Of a DNA stretch of 64,000 nt, positions 12,001 to 23,700 are shown piece by piece. Source of the DNA: Chrysopilus asiliformis. Its lineage: Eukaryota > Arthropoda > Insecta > Diptera > Rhagionidae. The stretch lies in contig OZ035961.1 in assembly GCA_964034945.1 (NCBI GenBank), positions 16,135,243 through 16,199,242 on the forward strand, read 5' to 3'. How positions within the stretch are numbered: position 1 is the stretch's first letter; every line of letters begins with the position of its first letter. Below the pieces are notes generated by a model. The model worked only from the letters and a program-made list of their open reading frames with translations, was not told where the DNA came from and ran no database searches. The position numbers were made by a program, and so were the translations under genes.

Positions 12001-12573
12001 AAATTCCAGGCATCGCAATTTTAATGGTGCGAGCCATGGATCATCCTGCGGAACTTTAATTGGCAAGCAGGAAGGATGGAAATCATCTGCCCCACAGCAT
12101 CGTGGCACCGATCCATTTATCGATCTAAATTAGATAAAATTGATAAATCTCTACTGGCAGAAATAAAATAATGCTCTCACCTTGGCTGGGCAGTCGAAGT
12201 AAGATCGTGATCAATCAATTGGCCCCACTGAGCTAACATCAAAGTGACGGGAGCGTCGCCATCCTTTCCGCCGTGCACTACTAAACTAACAAATCTCGCC
12301 GAGGACAAGGAACCTCCATCGACTGCGCCTCGGATGCTGTCTATCCCGTCGCCATATTCAGGGGGAAGAAACCTATTGAAGGGAAGTTGCGCGGATCCCC
12401 ATCGAGGGCGTTTTGGATTGTTGCAAGTGCCATCGTGTGTCCTATACCTTTGAGCCGCTGGCAGGCATCTTGGGGTCTCTCTGGGTGGACACAATCCTTC
12501 CAAAGGAGTTCGACGGAACGACATTTTTGGCGGTGGTGCTTGACGCCCGAGCTCCATGAAGTCATTCTTGTAG
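9014..12573 (-). CDS. animal haem peroxidase (peroxinectin/chorion-type), 5' partial
   Basis: Minus-strand exons are 12181-12573, 11391-12124, 11187-11336 and 10811 down through 9514 into the gap, with 9014-9199 beyond it. Splice phases agree at every join. Family residues of the myeloperoxidase class are present: QWGQLIDHD (distal His and haem-linked Asp), TSFLDASPIY (calcium loop), GDGRSGE (catalytic Arg and haem-linked Glu), FRFGHSLVQ (proximal His) and INIQRGRDHGIP. These enzymes use peroxide to oxidise halides or tyrosines and are usually secreted. After the domain comes a tail of more than 250 residues rich in Thr, Asn, Arg and Pro. The tail frame stops at 9514, but another frame is clearly protein-like from 9631 into the gap, so a frameshift or base error lies near 9560-9630. 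The first visible exon begins mid-protein, so the signal-peptide exon or exons are missing. Confidence 0.88.
9200..9399. other. assembly gap, 200 N
   Basis: Exactly 200 unknown bases, a typical fixed-length placeholder, so the real size is unknown. It falls within the coding tail of the peroxidase gene. Protein-like frames abut both sides. Confidence 0.99.
10861..10964. other. long imperfect hairpin inside a peroxidase intron
   Basis: The left arm starts tcgaatgctctgcaaattt and the right arm read in reverse complement starts tcgaatgctgtgcaaactg. Pairing continues with scattered mismatches to a small loop around agtagacatcc, giving arms of about 48 nt. The hairpin lies inside the 374-nt intron at 10812-11186. 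Size and mismatch spacing resemble a microRNA precursor, but an old short MITE would look the same. Confidence 0.5.
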
Positions 12574-13961
12574 CTGCAATAGAAAACGAAACGTATTAGA
12601 AAAATCACTTCTACGAGAATCTCTAATTGCAATCGATGGAAATCTTTAATGATAAGAAAGCCACAGTACTAACTTTCTACTTTGCCAGTGAGAAAAGAAA
12701 TCCTGATATCAATTTCGCATCCAAATTGGATCACATCGAGCTATATTTTCACTCGGTCATCATTTTCTACACACAGCACTGGATTTCAAATAGTTTTTCC
12801 CTTCAAACAGCCACCACTTGCATGGCTTTCGTTGTCTACGATCCATTGTTGGCGATTCAAGAAAAACTTCACGACGTTATTCACGTCTCAACGAGTCAAA
12901 CAAAAGTGATACAAAAATTATGTCGAAAGAGCATTTATAACCCAGCCTAAGATCACAATTTGCTGTGACTAAATCCCCCCAAACGACAAGAGAAAGTGGG
13001 AAAGTTGCACCTCTTCTACCTCAGCAACAACTGCACTGCCATAGCAACATTGGCTCTACACTATCTTTTCATTAAAAAAAATCCGATAGAAGCAAGTAGA
13101 ATCATCCCCCCAATAAAGTCAGATTTTTATGTTTACCAGCCAACGTCTTGAGCAACATAAGACGAAGCAATGGACGAAATTATCGAAAGAAAGTCAACGG
13201 AAGCGCGCGAAGCGAATTTCAAAGTTTCGGATCTGTGGGTTTATTGAATTCATGAAGTCATGGATTTTCGGCAGTTAACCGTTGCGGTTGCCATTTAAAT
13301 AAACAGAAGAAATGTTGGTTTTCTTTATTATTAACTTTTTTTTCTCTCCTGAACAGAGCAGGTATGAAGGTCTCGGTCAGTAACGGGAACAGATAGCAAT
13401 CAAAAGATCTGTGAACCGAGACCAAGTGGATGTGTGTTAATGAACAACGTCTTCAGGTGAGTGAAAGAGGCTTTTAAATGAAGTCAAACCAACCAAACTA
13501 ATGGGGTATTCATTTTGTCGACCATCCATTGTTCGATGAATCTTACATCGTCGTGTACCACTTAAGGAAATTTTAAATAAAAAGTCTTTCTAATGGTTGA
13601 AAAAGATGAAATGTGTGTAAAATGCAAATTGGATGATGGACTCATTTTTGAATTTGGTAATGAAGATTTTTCTTAAATTGGACATTGCATGATGTAATTG
13701 AACTTGATTTTATGTGCTACTTTTAAAAGGTGGTTTAATTATGATTTATTAGTTTAATTTTGTAGTATACTAGACATTTAATTTGTGCTTGGATAGTTTG
13801 GGCATCAAAAGTTAATTAGAAATTTAACTCATAGTCAAAAGATTCTTTATTCGTGTATGAAATTTGATTTTAGAACAATTCTAAATTTTCTTGTCGGCGG
13901 AGTATACACGAGGCAATTTCACATGATTTTTTAAAGTAAAGTACCAGTTTGTGGCAATTCT
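12574..13961. other. region upstream of the visible peroxidase exons
   Basis: The missing 5' exons of the peroxidase gene could lie here or farther right. I searched the minus strand for a signal-peptide exon with a usable donor and found none convincing. Base composition is less AT-rich to about 13450 than beyond. Confidence 0.35.
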
Positions 13962-14310
13962 ACACTCAAAAACATAATAACAAAAACCTCATTCCTATTG
14001 ACAAATTTTGTTTTGTCTCAACAATTTTTTTGTTAAATTAGTAAAAGAATTTTTTGAAAAACAAAAATTTGCAAATAAGACAATTTTTTGTCATTTTAAC
14101 AAATTAGGCATTTGTTAATTCTACAATTGTTTTATTGATTTAAGCAAACATCATTTGTAAGTTTATTTTTGTTAAAATAACAATTTTTTTTATTGAACCA
14201 AGATTTCCCTCCAAACATATTTGTTCCAATTGACAATTTTTTTGTGATTTTAACAACAGTTTGGTTAATTCAACAATAATTTTATCCATATGACCAATTT
14301 TTTCTCTGGC
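13962..14310. repeat. dispersed repeat, acactcaaaa family, copy 1
   Basis: It starts acactcaaaaacataataac and runs through phrases such as cctattgacaaattttg and gatttccctccaaa to tatgaccaattttttctc. A second copy at 26360-26840 shares these phrases in the same order. It is AT-rich with no coding content. Confidence 0.65.
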
Positions 14311-14384
14311 TGTCATTGCATTTCGCAATTTTAAAAGGCAAATTTCAAACACAATTTTCAACTTTTTAATTGAGTTTTCGCCGA

Positions 14385-14780
14385 CCGATGAGAACTCTTG
14401 CTAATACTATTTACTTTCTCATACGAAGTACGTAGTACGAAGTATAATAAAGTATTCTGAAGAGGAAAAATTTCGACCTCTTAATCTTGCCCTAAAAATA
14501 TTTCCCGAGAACTTCCGGGCCGTTTAGAGCAATATTACAAACGTGGATTTCGGTCTGTCAGTATGTCAGGCTGTGTACAACATTTCACGAAAACCACTTG
14601 AGCTAGAGTGATTAAACTTTACAGAATTGTCTGGTCCTGGAATGGAACGAGCCTATAAACTTTTGGTGGTAATCAGTTAACCGGAAGTGGCCAAAATGAT
14701 GGCCGTTTAAAAATAGCAATTTCGTTTTTCGCGATTTACTTCGAGAATACCCGTTTTCAGTAGTTTTCAGTAGTAAGTTA
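14385..14780. repeat. dispersed repeat, taaccggaagt family, copy 1
   Basis: Phrases tacgaagtataataaagtat, tttcgtttttcgcgattta and taaccggaagtggccaaaat recur in the same order at about 47128-47490. A short cggtctgtcagtatgtcagg stretch is present. The ends are uncertain; the DINE-like element starts just after it. Confidence 0.6.
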
Positions 14781-14821
14781 GAGACAAGATGGTTTGGTTT
14801 TGGTTCGGTTCGACCATCTTT

Positions 14822-15394
14822 TTATACCCGTATGGTGAAACCAAAGGGTATATTAGATTTGCCTTACCGTTTGTAACGCCAAGATCCCGTCATCACACAC
14901 AAAAATGAATTACACCAGTGTGTTAGGAATGACAAAAGATTTTGATTTCCGCATGTCCGTCCGTCTGTCCGTCCGTCCGTCCGTCCGTCTGTCCGTCCGT
15001 TCGTCCGTTCGTCCGTCTGTCTGTCTGTCTGTGGCGCGGATAGCAGGCGCACGGATTGAGCTATAGACTTGAAATTTTGCGCAGATCCGTTTTTCGTAAA
15101 ATGCGAGGCCAAGTTTGTTATTGGGTTACCCCCCCCCCCCCCCCCCATACGAACGAAAACGTTTTTTGTGAATATCTCAAAAACGGTGCATCTTATCAAA
15201 AAAGTGCAAGAACAAAAGTTATTTAGGATATGATTCTACATCAAAATCCGATTGGAATAAATTTAAAAAAATCTTATTGGAAAGTTTGACTTCAAAGTGG
15301 AATTTTGGTACAACTGTTCGAATTTTGATACGAAGATCACCATACGGGTCTCCAATGATTGCCAGATGGGCAATTATAGCTTTTGTTATGTTTT
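14822..15394 (+). mobile_element. DINE-1/mini-me-like element, copy 1
   Basis: It begins ttatacccgtatggtgaaac and ends ttttgttatgttt after a short hairpin-like gattgccagatgggcaatt. Inside are a (tccg/tctg)n tract (about 14955-15032), the phrase ggattgagctatagacttga, and a run of about 19-20 C at about 15129-15147. The order of ATACCC start, tetranucleotide tract and conserved block parallels Drosophila DINE-1/mini-me elements, which are non-autonomous. Copies also lie at 17540, 41107, 51411 and 59214. Apparent open frames across it are by-products of conserved sequence. Confidence 0.75.
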
Positions 15395-17539
15395 AAAAAT
15401 GATTTGGTTTTGATCCGGTTCCGACATCTGGTTTTCAGAGAGATTCGGTTTATGGTTTGGTTTTGGTTCATTCAAATTCCAATCATTCAGAAGTTTTTGG
15501 TACGGTTCAACAAAATAATACATTTTTTCGTCGAAATCATATCTTTTTCAAATCACTCAAGACGGAAAATTAAAATTCTAAACATTCAACATATCCTTAA
15601 ATTTTCTTATTTATTCAACGTAGCCGGATTTTCTAATTTTGACGTAAATCAATAAAGTAAATTCCTCAGCAGAGTGCCTGAGGACTTTAATAACATTTGA
15701 GTGGTTTCAATACATCCGAAAACGTGAAATAGCTTGTCAATTTTCAAATAAAGTCGTCTCACTCTTATTTTGGTATTGTGCAGAATTTCCTTGGGCCGCA
15801 TAGAGCTATCTAAATCTGGGGCAAGGACAGAATCTTAATTTTCGAGTTACTTCGACTATTTTCTTTTTTAAGATTTTTTACTAAACTAACTGAAACAATA
15901 ATTAAAACTTCTTCTAAAAATTCATGATGTGAAATTTTCCGAATTAACACAGTTGAATGGATGAAATTGGCATTTTCTTCAAGATTTGTAATTCCCGAGA
16001 GAAAATTTCTTGGTTTGATGAAGTATGACGAAAGCAAACATCAAGGAAACAAGCATAACGAAGAACCACAATTGTAGTAATATTAATAAAATGTGCATTC
16101 ATGCGATCTTCTGAAAGCGACAAAAAATATAAAAATCAAACAAAATAATATCCACTACGTTGTGATTATTTCAAAGCGATTACAAATTATGTTTCACAGT
16201 ATATTTAAATGACGATGAAGTGCATAAGGAAGACGTCCTATAGATAATAGTCAGATATTTCATTTTAAATTCAATGAATTTACGTGATGATACACTAGGT
16301 ATAAATAATTATATGCAATTGAAGAAATCGTCTTTGGATAATATGCGACCAAGTTTCGATTATTTCAATATTTCCGCTTCTATCCTAACTTTAAAATCCT
16401 TGCAAAACAAGCATAAAAAATCAATTTGGAATTATACATTTCTATTCAGAAACAAAAATCTACATTGCGATTAGCGATTATTTTATTTCAGTTCCTCTTA
16501 TGAACGGTTAATAGTTTTCCGTAATCATGATCTGCGGAAATAAAATTTTTAGAGAAAATCATTTTCTAATGTCAACAAACTTTTACCATTGCAGGTCTGT
16601 GCAGCCTGAAATCGGAAAAAAATAAAATCGATGGATGCAAATGAACAGAATTTCTTCATTCACGGCCATTGGATAAAATATCTTAGATTTTATGTGCATT
16701 TCAAAGGGTATAAAATTTCACAATTCAAGTTACAAGTTACAAATTGTAGTAAATTTTCGAAAACCATTAAATATGCCAAATATTGCAAGTATAACGACTT
16801 TTAGCGTCTACAATTTCTATTCCTTTTGAAAAAAAAACATTTAAATAAATTTTATCTCACGATGTCTTAATGGTCATCTACCTATGCTATCTATAGATAC
16901 AACTATTATTTTTTTATGGATCTGGTTAGAAACTTGTTGCATATTTCTGTTGGAGCATCTTTACAACCTGATTTACCTCAGGGCACCGCATTACTGCGTC
17001 GAGGTGTAATTGCACCAGGAGAAAGCAGAAAAGTGTAAAACTGGAATTTATTTCAAACAACGGAATATCAAACTCCACATGACTAGGATGGATACCATTG
17101 AAGTAACTGGTTGGGCAGCATGGGTTGCCCTTTGAGCTGGAAGTTAGCACTTCTTCGAGAGTTTTAGGTTTCGCGACTTTTTCTTAACACTGTCCGATAG
17201 TAGTTTTATTTTTGCCTTTGGAGGTATTTCAATTTACAACTTTTCGCTGTCGAGGAGTTCCCACTTCTATTCGTTTATGTACTTTTGTTTATGTTTTTCG
17301 AAGCATAGACATATTTGTTTTTTTCCCTGTTCAAGTTTGCCTTTTTGTTTGTACTGAAAAATGTTTTGAATCCTGTTTTCGTTAAGAAGATAAAAATCAT
17401 GAGTTTTGCTTTTTTAATTATTTCAGTAGAATTGCGCGCTTATAGTATGTCAGATTACCACCTTCAATACCATGTCTATACGAAAAAACTCATTTAAAAT
17501 TAGTGAAAAAACTAAAAAGATTTGAAAAAAGTAAAAAAA
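15395..17539. other. AT-rich region, no firm gene
   Basis: No defensible gene. A minus-strand stretch at 16926-17200 reads as KPKTLEEVLTSSSKG followed by a mixed-composition segment ending VNQVVKMLQQKYATSF. It is less AT-rich than its surroundings and has a possible acceptor near 17187, so it could be an isolated or decayed exon. Confidence 0.3.
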
Positions 17540-18066
17540 CATAACAAAAGCTATAATTGCCAATCTGGCAATCATTGGAGACCCGTATGGTGATATTCGT
17601 ATCAAAATTCGAACAGTTGTACCAAAATTCCACTTTGAAGTCAAACTTTCCAATAAGATTTTTTTAAATTTATTCCAATCGGATTTTGATGTAGAATCAT
17701 ATCCTAAATAACTTTTGTTCTTGCACTTTTTTGATAAGATGCACCGTTTTTGAGATATTCACAAAAAACGTTTTCGTTCGTATGGGGGGGGGGGGGGGGG
17801 GTAACCCAATAACAAACTTGGCCTCGCATTTTACGAAAAACGGATCTGTGCAAACTTTCAAGTCTCTAGCTCAATCCGTGCGCCCGCAATCCGCGCCACA
17901 GACAGACAGACGGACAGACAGACGGACGGACATGCAAAAATTAAATATTTTTATCATTCTAAACACACTGGTGTAATTCGTTTTTTTGTGCGATGACGGG
18001 ATCTTGGCGTTACAAACGGTAAGGCAAAGTTAATATACCCTTTGGTTTCACCATACGGGTATAAAA
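17540..18066 (-). mobile_element. DINE-1/mini-me-like element, copy 2 (inverted)
   Basis: This is a full-length reverse-orientation copy of the element at 14822-15394. On the plus strand it starts acataacaaaagctataatt and ends accatacgggtataa, with a poly-G tract near 17784-17801 and a (gacagacg)n tract near 17900. The two copies are about 2.1 kb apart head to head and could form a large hairpin. Confidence 0.75.
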
Positions 18067-20225
18067 AATTAAAATTAGTTTCTAATTCTAATTTTAAAAG
18101 AGTTTTACAATGTTGTAAAAAATTAAAGTTTCAAAAATGATTTCAGATTTGTTATCTAGAAACGAGTACGAAATCCAAGCTTATTATGATGTAAATGAGC
18201 GTTCAAAAATTGCTGCAAAAACTGCAAATGCAGTTGTTTGGGGGAAAACTCCATAAAATACAAGAATACAAATTCCTGATTCCAAAGACGGTTTTTCGTA
18301 AGCTTAAGCAAAAATAAACATTGTGTGTAGGAACACTTCCAAAATCCAATGGAAAATTTCATAAATAATCCGTTATAGCGTTATACTCGTTCTGCGATGC
18401 CGTATAAAATTTATACATATAAGAAAACTTTAAGGAGGGTAATTTTTTTGTAATTTTCGATTTTCTCAAAATTTTTAATATATTTACATCGATGTATTTG
18501 ATCGTACTGAAGCCAAAAGCAACATTTTTTTTTTAAATTTCTGTTTGTCTGTCTATCTGAATGTTTGTTCCAGCATCACGCGAAAATGGCCCAACCCATT
18601 TCAATTAAACTTTGCACACGGTTACATCTACTTACAGAAAGGGTACTTTTTAGCGGAAGATCTTTCCTTCGATACCCCTTCCCTGATATCTTTTAAACCA
18701 CTGAAGGAATTCGGATCCGGTTTCCATATTTAAAGGGATCTGCCTCAAAGGATAATTTTCGCCCACTGATATCTACCGTCTCCTCTCTATGTGAAGCCCC
18801 TCGTCTGCTATCTCCTTCAATTCTGAAATGATTTGAATCCGGTTTTCATCATTAGATAGGTCAGCTCTCAGGAAAAATTGTCGCCCGCTAATATCAAGGC
18901 GTACTTTATGGAAAAATTGTTTCAATAGAAAAGAAAACCTAATTTCAAATGAGTTTTTTCGTACAGACCACAAAATCCAACTAAACGAACTATCTAACAT
19001 TTACTGTAATTTTTCAACATCTTCGGTCTACAGTAACAATTTTTTTTCATTTATCAAAGAAAAACGTTTTCAGGTATTAAATAAAAATTAAATGCTGGCA
19101 AAAATATTAAACAATAATTTTAAGCCTACACGGGATGCCAAATCAATTTGAAAGTGAATAACTTCCGATTTGTTGCGTTTAGCTTGATTGGTTAAAGGGT
19201 CATGGCAGCAACAGAAGCTTTAAGCATGATTCAAAACTTTGTTGATGAGATTTTAAAGCAGGTGATGTGATACGGTCTGTTTTTTTTTGTTTCGGCATCG
19301 ATAAAAGAAAGTAGTGGATAAATGTCACTTTCTCTTAAGAACAGATGTTACCTTTATTATAACCAGAAAAAAAGTCCTGATATGGTATTAAAACTAAAGA
19401 TGTCGAAACGTTGTTCGGATGTGAGTTCATGGGTTGTCCTATGTTTTTATGCTCAGCAACATTCCCATCTAATGTTATTGCTGAAGTACATATACAAGTC
19501 CAATGGCAGGCAAGTTCACGACTACTAGGAAAGGAAAGCTGGATGTAAATATTTTGGCATTTGGGGAAAGTTTCCATTCCACTTTTTTTTTGAGCTCTCA
19601 TATCTACTTAAGTACGACCAAACGTGTTCGTGTGATTTTAACTTTGTGTAAATGGAGATCATTCAAACAATGGATTGATATCGCACATACGACTATGACG
19701 TGTCAGACCTATGTGAACTGAACATATTGTCATTTCGTTATCCCAGGAAAGGTTACAATGACAACAATAAATATTACTCTAATCATGACTTCTAATCGTT
19801 TCAAATTTTTCCCTGTCTTCAAAACCATGAAAATTACTTTCCCTGCTGAGTTTATAGTTTATGCGATACTTACATTCAAGATCGAATTTTTCCACTATTA
19901 ATTTTCTTTTGCTTAAAAAAACAATGGCTAGAAAAATGCGATTTCGCACAAAGAAAAGCTAAAATATTTCTTTCTGTAATTGTTTAAATTGTATTGAAAG
20001 AATTTAAATTTATCAAACAGACTAGTTTCGGTTATAGAACAGTTACAGGAGATTTAAACTACATTGGTTCGTTATTCAGAAAAGCGTCATAAGATATAAA
20101 AAAATGTTGTGTGAAACAAAAATTTTGATGAATTTTTGAGTTAAATAGATTGACACCTGAAATTAGAGACTACAGAAGTGGAAAGAAAGTTCTGACTGTA
20201 TGTTAAAGTGTAAGAGAAGTATATG
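18067..20225. other. AT-rich intergenic region with short decayed repeats
   Basis: No gene is visible. Around 18540-18900 is a decayed repeat: tttgtctgtctatctgaatg, cagcatcacgcgaaaatgg, then two related units each ending cgcccactgatatc or cgcccgctaatatc. The rest shows nothing I can name. Confidence 0.4.
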
Positions 20226-20485
20226 AAGGATGACCATCCGTCCTGGATTTGACCAAACTTTGCCGGCGCTCCCGGAAAATAAACTTTTGTTCCCGACTAA
20301 TCAATTTTGGGCCCGTAGCCTTCCTAAACTAAGTTTCGTTGGTGGAAACCGCTCTTAGTATTGTATTTTATCAAGCAATAGGAAAAACATTCGCGAATAT
20401 ACAAAACCTATTGGGGGTCTGCTATAAATTACATTTTTTCGCCTGCGGCGCAGTCTTTCAAGAGGTTTTCGTCCAGAGTTTATAT

Positions 20486-21003
20486 GAGGCGTTAAAAGCT
20501 ATACTCAGAAAAATGTCCAGGTCAACTTTTTGTCAGGTTAACTCTGACCTTACAGAGGTGTCTATAAGCCAGCTAGCGGTCAGAGTTAACCTATCTAAGG
20601 TCAACTCGTGCAGCTCCCAATGCCCTACTTCACCTGCTGGTGGCTTAATTTCAGAATTTCTCCGACCACAGGTCAACTCAGTTTTACTTGCCCACATGCA
20701 GGCGAACGCGCGCCTGCCCTAGGCCAATTACGCCGTATGTAGGTCGTCGAGTTAGCCTCCATTTTTCTGAGTGTAGAGTGGATCAAGCCACATAATCGAA
20801 TTTTTGAAGCTTTTCCAATTTTGTACTATTATTGACTGTACATTTTTGGAAAAAAAAGTCTCTGGACTTTATTACTCAATGTTGTAATGTTCTTTTGTGC
20901 ATCCAAACATTTTTATCTAAAAACTCACTCGCAATAGTGATTCAAACACAAAAAAATTCACGATTTCGACATGTGGGTTGTCCACTCTAGCTTTTAACGC
21001 CTC
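20486..21003. mobile_element. 247-bp MITE family, copy A, itself interrupted
   Basis: It opens gaggcgttaaaagct and closes agcttttaacgcctc, flanked by atat on both sides (20482-20485 and 21004-21007), a likely 4-bp target duplication. After removing the insertion at 20502-20773 and one TA, it is about 244 bp, close to the two 247-bp copies at 25169 and 34135. The interior phrase gtgattcaaacacaaaaaaa is shared. Confidence 0.85.
20502..20773. mobile_element. inner MITE inserted into the copy-A MITE
   Basis: The ends tactcagaaaaatg and (reverse complement) cactcagaaaaatg are inverted repeats, flanked by TA at 20500-20501 and 20774-20775. The intact copy at 34135 reads aaaagctagagtgg across the site, so the empty site is known and the TA is duplicated. 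The interior is GC-richer, with repeated ggtcaact/agttaacc motifs, and is related to 63456-63620. TA targeting fits Tc1/mariner-type mobilisation. Confidence 0.85.
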
Positions 21004-21065
21004 ATATATCTCTAACGTTCTTGCCTGCGGCGCATTTTCCATTATTGGTATTTCTCCAGTTTCAG

Positions 21066-21310
21066 TTAAATTAATTTATGACATGTACAGAACACGAAAA
21101 ATTTAGTGGTCGCCACGAGGAGGCAACGCGTAAACCTTCGAATCGTAACAGGGCTGGCCTCTACTACACTCCCTCCTCTGCGCGAAACATGGCTGGTACA
21201 GTGGTGGGGACCTCGTTGCTGCCACAGGCTACGGGGGCCAACAGCAGTCGGCCTATCCCCCTCCCCCCGCAACAGACGCCTGACCAGGTATTTACCGGCA
21301 ACTTGCTAAC
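21066..21310 (-). other. GC-rich island, possible retroelement fragment
   Basis: This block is much richer in GC than its neighbours. On the minus strand a purine tract (gcagaggagggag) runs directly into tgtagtagaggccagccctg, the arrangement of a polypurine tract followed by an LTR that starts TG. No second LTR or coding domain is seen. It could also be an exon: several frames are open, none recognisable. Confidence 0.3.
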
Positions 21311-22840
21311 AAATTTTACGTTATTATTGAGCATTCCTGCTCTAGAACATGCCTCCAACATAAGTTAATTCGCAGGATTTCTGCGCGAAACCTTTAAAAA
21401 AAATCATGAAACGCTTTAAAATAATCATATTCAGGATACTTAGACTGTATGTTACCACAAAGTCAGGGAGGTAGGCATCTTAAAAAACAAAGTAATTCCT
21501 TTTATAGATTATATTCTGCAAAACTACTGGCAATCTTGCAATTTTAGTAAAGTAATATATTAGTAAGGTAATATTTCTGCGCAATAAAAATATCTACTAA
21601 AAAGCAATAACAAGGCGAACACAATACTTTCACGGCCAAACAATTTTCTAAGATTTTTTTTTGATAAAGATTTTTTTAATTTTTCAGTTGACCGAATCTC
21701 AAACAACGTATAGAGTGGGCAACCGATCCGCCTCTATCTACCACCAAAAATTTTAGTGAATTTGACCTAATTTCCCAACTACAGTATTGACTTATTGCCT
21801 TGATGCAAAAATGAATATCTCAGCGCGACTTTCTTCAAGTAAAGTTTTTCTTAAATTCAAATTCTATTGAATTTGATTGATATCTGTGAGCACATCTTAA
21901 AATCTTTTATGGATAGCATGATTTCAAGTTGTGCATTAATAAATTTTCGCTATCGAAGTTAGCAAATCGATCATGTATTAAAGCCGTGGTCGATTGCTAA
22001 TCACCCATAAATTTCTTTTTCAATCAGCTTCGGACGTCATTCGGAAAACTTGAAAATTCATTGCCAAAGTGAAAGTTTTTTGTGTTTCTATTTATTGATT
22101 TTTTTTGTGCCATTCAAGCTAATTCTTTCAGAAAGTCTAGTCTTATCAGATAAATCGATTAATACTTTTCTCGTTTTCTTGTGTTTCTTTCAATTTAATG
22201 CGCGGAGAGGTCTACCTGGGCAGAGGTAAAAGGCCCATAAGGTTAACACAAATCAACGAATATAAGTAATTTTTTTCCAAGTAATTATGGTTTTGTTGTG
22301 GTATTAACTGTGGTTCACTTAAGCCGCTTTTCTTTTCTCTTCTATCACTGTTGATCTATCGCGGTATAAATATCAGTTATGCATGCCTATCATTTGGTAG
22401 ACAGTTTTGTTGATATTAAAATGAACCTATAATTTCACTCTTTTGTGTTTTGCTTACACAATAGAAATTGTTGTCTTTTAAATTAGTCATCAGATTTAAT
22501 AACTCATTATAATTTAAATTGTATTCCTCATGTGTAATTTTGGGAAATAGAAACCATTATACATGTGTGTTGAGTCTTCTTCGGAGAAAATTTCTTTTAG
22601 TAAAAACTTGAAATGCTAGTCAAGTTTACTTTTGAAACAACACGGAAATTATATAGATTGAAATTAAACCGTTAAAAATTCTATTTGGCAAACAATTTTT
22701 TTTTTTTGCAAAAAAAGCCTTTTTTTTGAAAAGATGTGTTAAAAAGAAAAAAAAAGATTTTTTTGAGCGCTGTGTATCATAAATAAAAGAGAGATAAATA
22801 TTTATTCTTTTTTATGCTTTTATTCCGCTTTTATTTCTGA

Positions 22841-23326
22841 CTAGCTTGCATACCCGTCGTTGCCGGGTTAAGTTTTTTCATTTTTTTTTATAGTCTATGT
22901 TTGAGCTAAACTTCAGGCCAATCGACTCGGTAGTTTCCTCGCGAAAGGGTAACATAGAGGAAGAGCAAAGTTTCGAGATCACTTTACCCCCTCCCCTTAC
23001 TCTCCCACCTCTCGGGCTACTTTTTAATAGGCCTATGTTGGGGCTGGACCCCCGACGAATATCTAGCCAAATTTCAGGCCAATCGGTTCAGTAGTTTTCC
23101 CGCGAAAGAGTAACATAGCGCAAAAACTAAGTTTCGAAATCACTTTACCCCCTCCCCTTACTCCCCCCACCCCTCGCGATACTTTTCCGTATGTCTATGT
23201 TGGAACCAGAACTACCACAGACACTCATGCCAAATTTCAAGTCAATCGGTTCAGCCGTTTTTGCGTGAAAGAGGAACAGACAGACAGACAGACAGACACC
23301 AACTCATTTTTATATATTAGTATGAT
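22841..23326 (+). repeat. dispersed repeat, cccgtcgttgccgggttaa family, copy 2
   Basis: It starts ctagcttgcatacccgtcgt and ends with (gaca)n and attagtatgat, like copy 1 at 5820-6213. It has three internal units built on the phrases aggccaatcg and ctttaccccctcccctta, whereas copy 1 has two, so unit number varies between copies. Confidence 0.75.
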
Positions 23327-23424
23327 GATACACAACGCCCAAAAAATATTTTTTTTCAAAAGTTTTTTTTAATTTAATTGTTATTTTTATTAAAATAATG
23401 AGAAAAAAACTTTTTAGTCTTTTT

Positions 23425-23700
23425 ATTATTTCAGATTCGGATCAAGCGACCTCAAAAACCACCACATGAGGTTTTTTTCCGGAAAATTTGAGAAAAAGGA
23501 TAATGAAATTATCCCTACAGGACTTCCTGCTATCCTTACGGACTTCTTAACATCAGAATCGGATTCGGCGACCCCAATAACGCCCGCATGTTCGGAAAAT
23601 TTGGGGAAAAGCATAGCCACGTTATCTTTATAGGACCTTCTGTTATCTTTACCAGACTTCTTAACATTAAAATAGGATTCGGCGACTCCAAAAAAACGCC
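23425..23700. repeat. tandem repeat, period about 114 bp
   Basis: The phrase gacttcttaacat occurs at 23541 and 23655, each followed by a ggattcggcgac-type block and ccggaaaatttg/tcggaaaatttgg segments. About two and a half diverged units are present. No coding role is evident. Confidence 0.65.

Larger units (their letters stand above)
20226..21060 (+). repeat. outer repeat of gcctgcggcgca family, carrying nested MITEs
   Basis: The left part (ggatgaccatccgtcctgg, aataaacttttgttcc) and the motif gcctgcggcgca (near 20440 and 21026) match related, diverged copies near 25853, 30360, 34080 (reverse), 40873 and 52140 (reverse). Some copies begin tagggtgac. The MITE at 20486-21003 sits inside it. 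The family is AT-rich except for the gcctgcggcgca motif. Confidence 0.6.

Noticed and set aside
12800..12860. Minus-strand ATG with a short basic frame upstream of the peroxidase exons
   Set aside because: No signal peptide, no in-phase donor and a stop after about 28 codons; not a credible first exon.
13383..13436. Inverted ggtctcggt/accgagacc, possible microRNA precursor
   Set aside because: One arm has a bulge of about 12 bases, so stems are short and unequal.
14945..15035. Regular short repeats that might suggest a CRISPR array
   Set aside because: These are simple tetranucleotide repeats without spacers, in a eukaryotic transposable element.
14864..15199. Open frame with GGGGGG and TDRQTD-type repeats, also seen in other copies
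   Set aside because: It recurs because the DINE-like repeat is conserved. It translates microsatellite and homopolymer tracts and shifts between copies.
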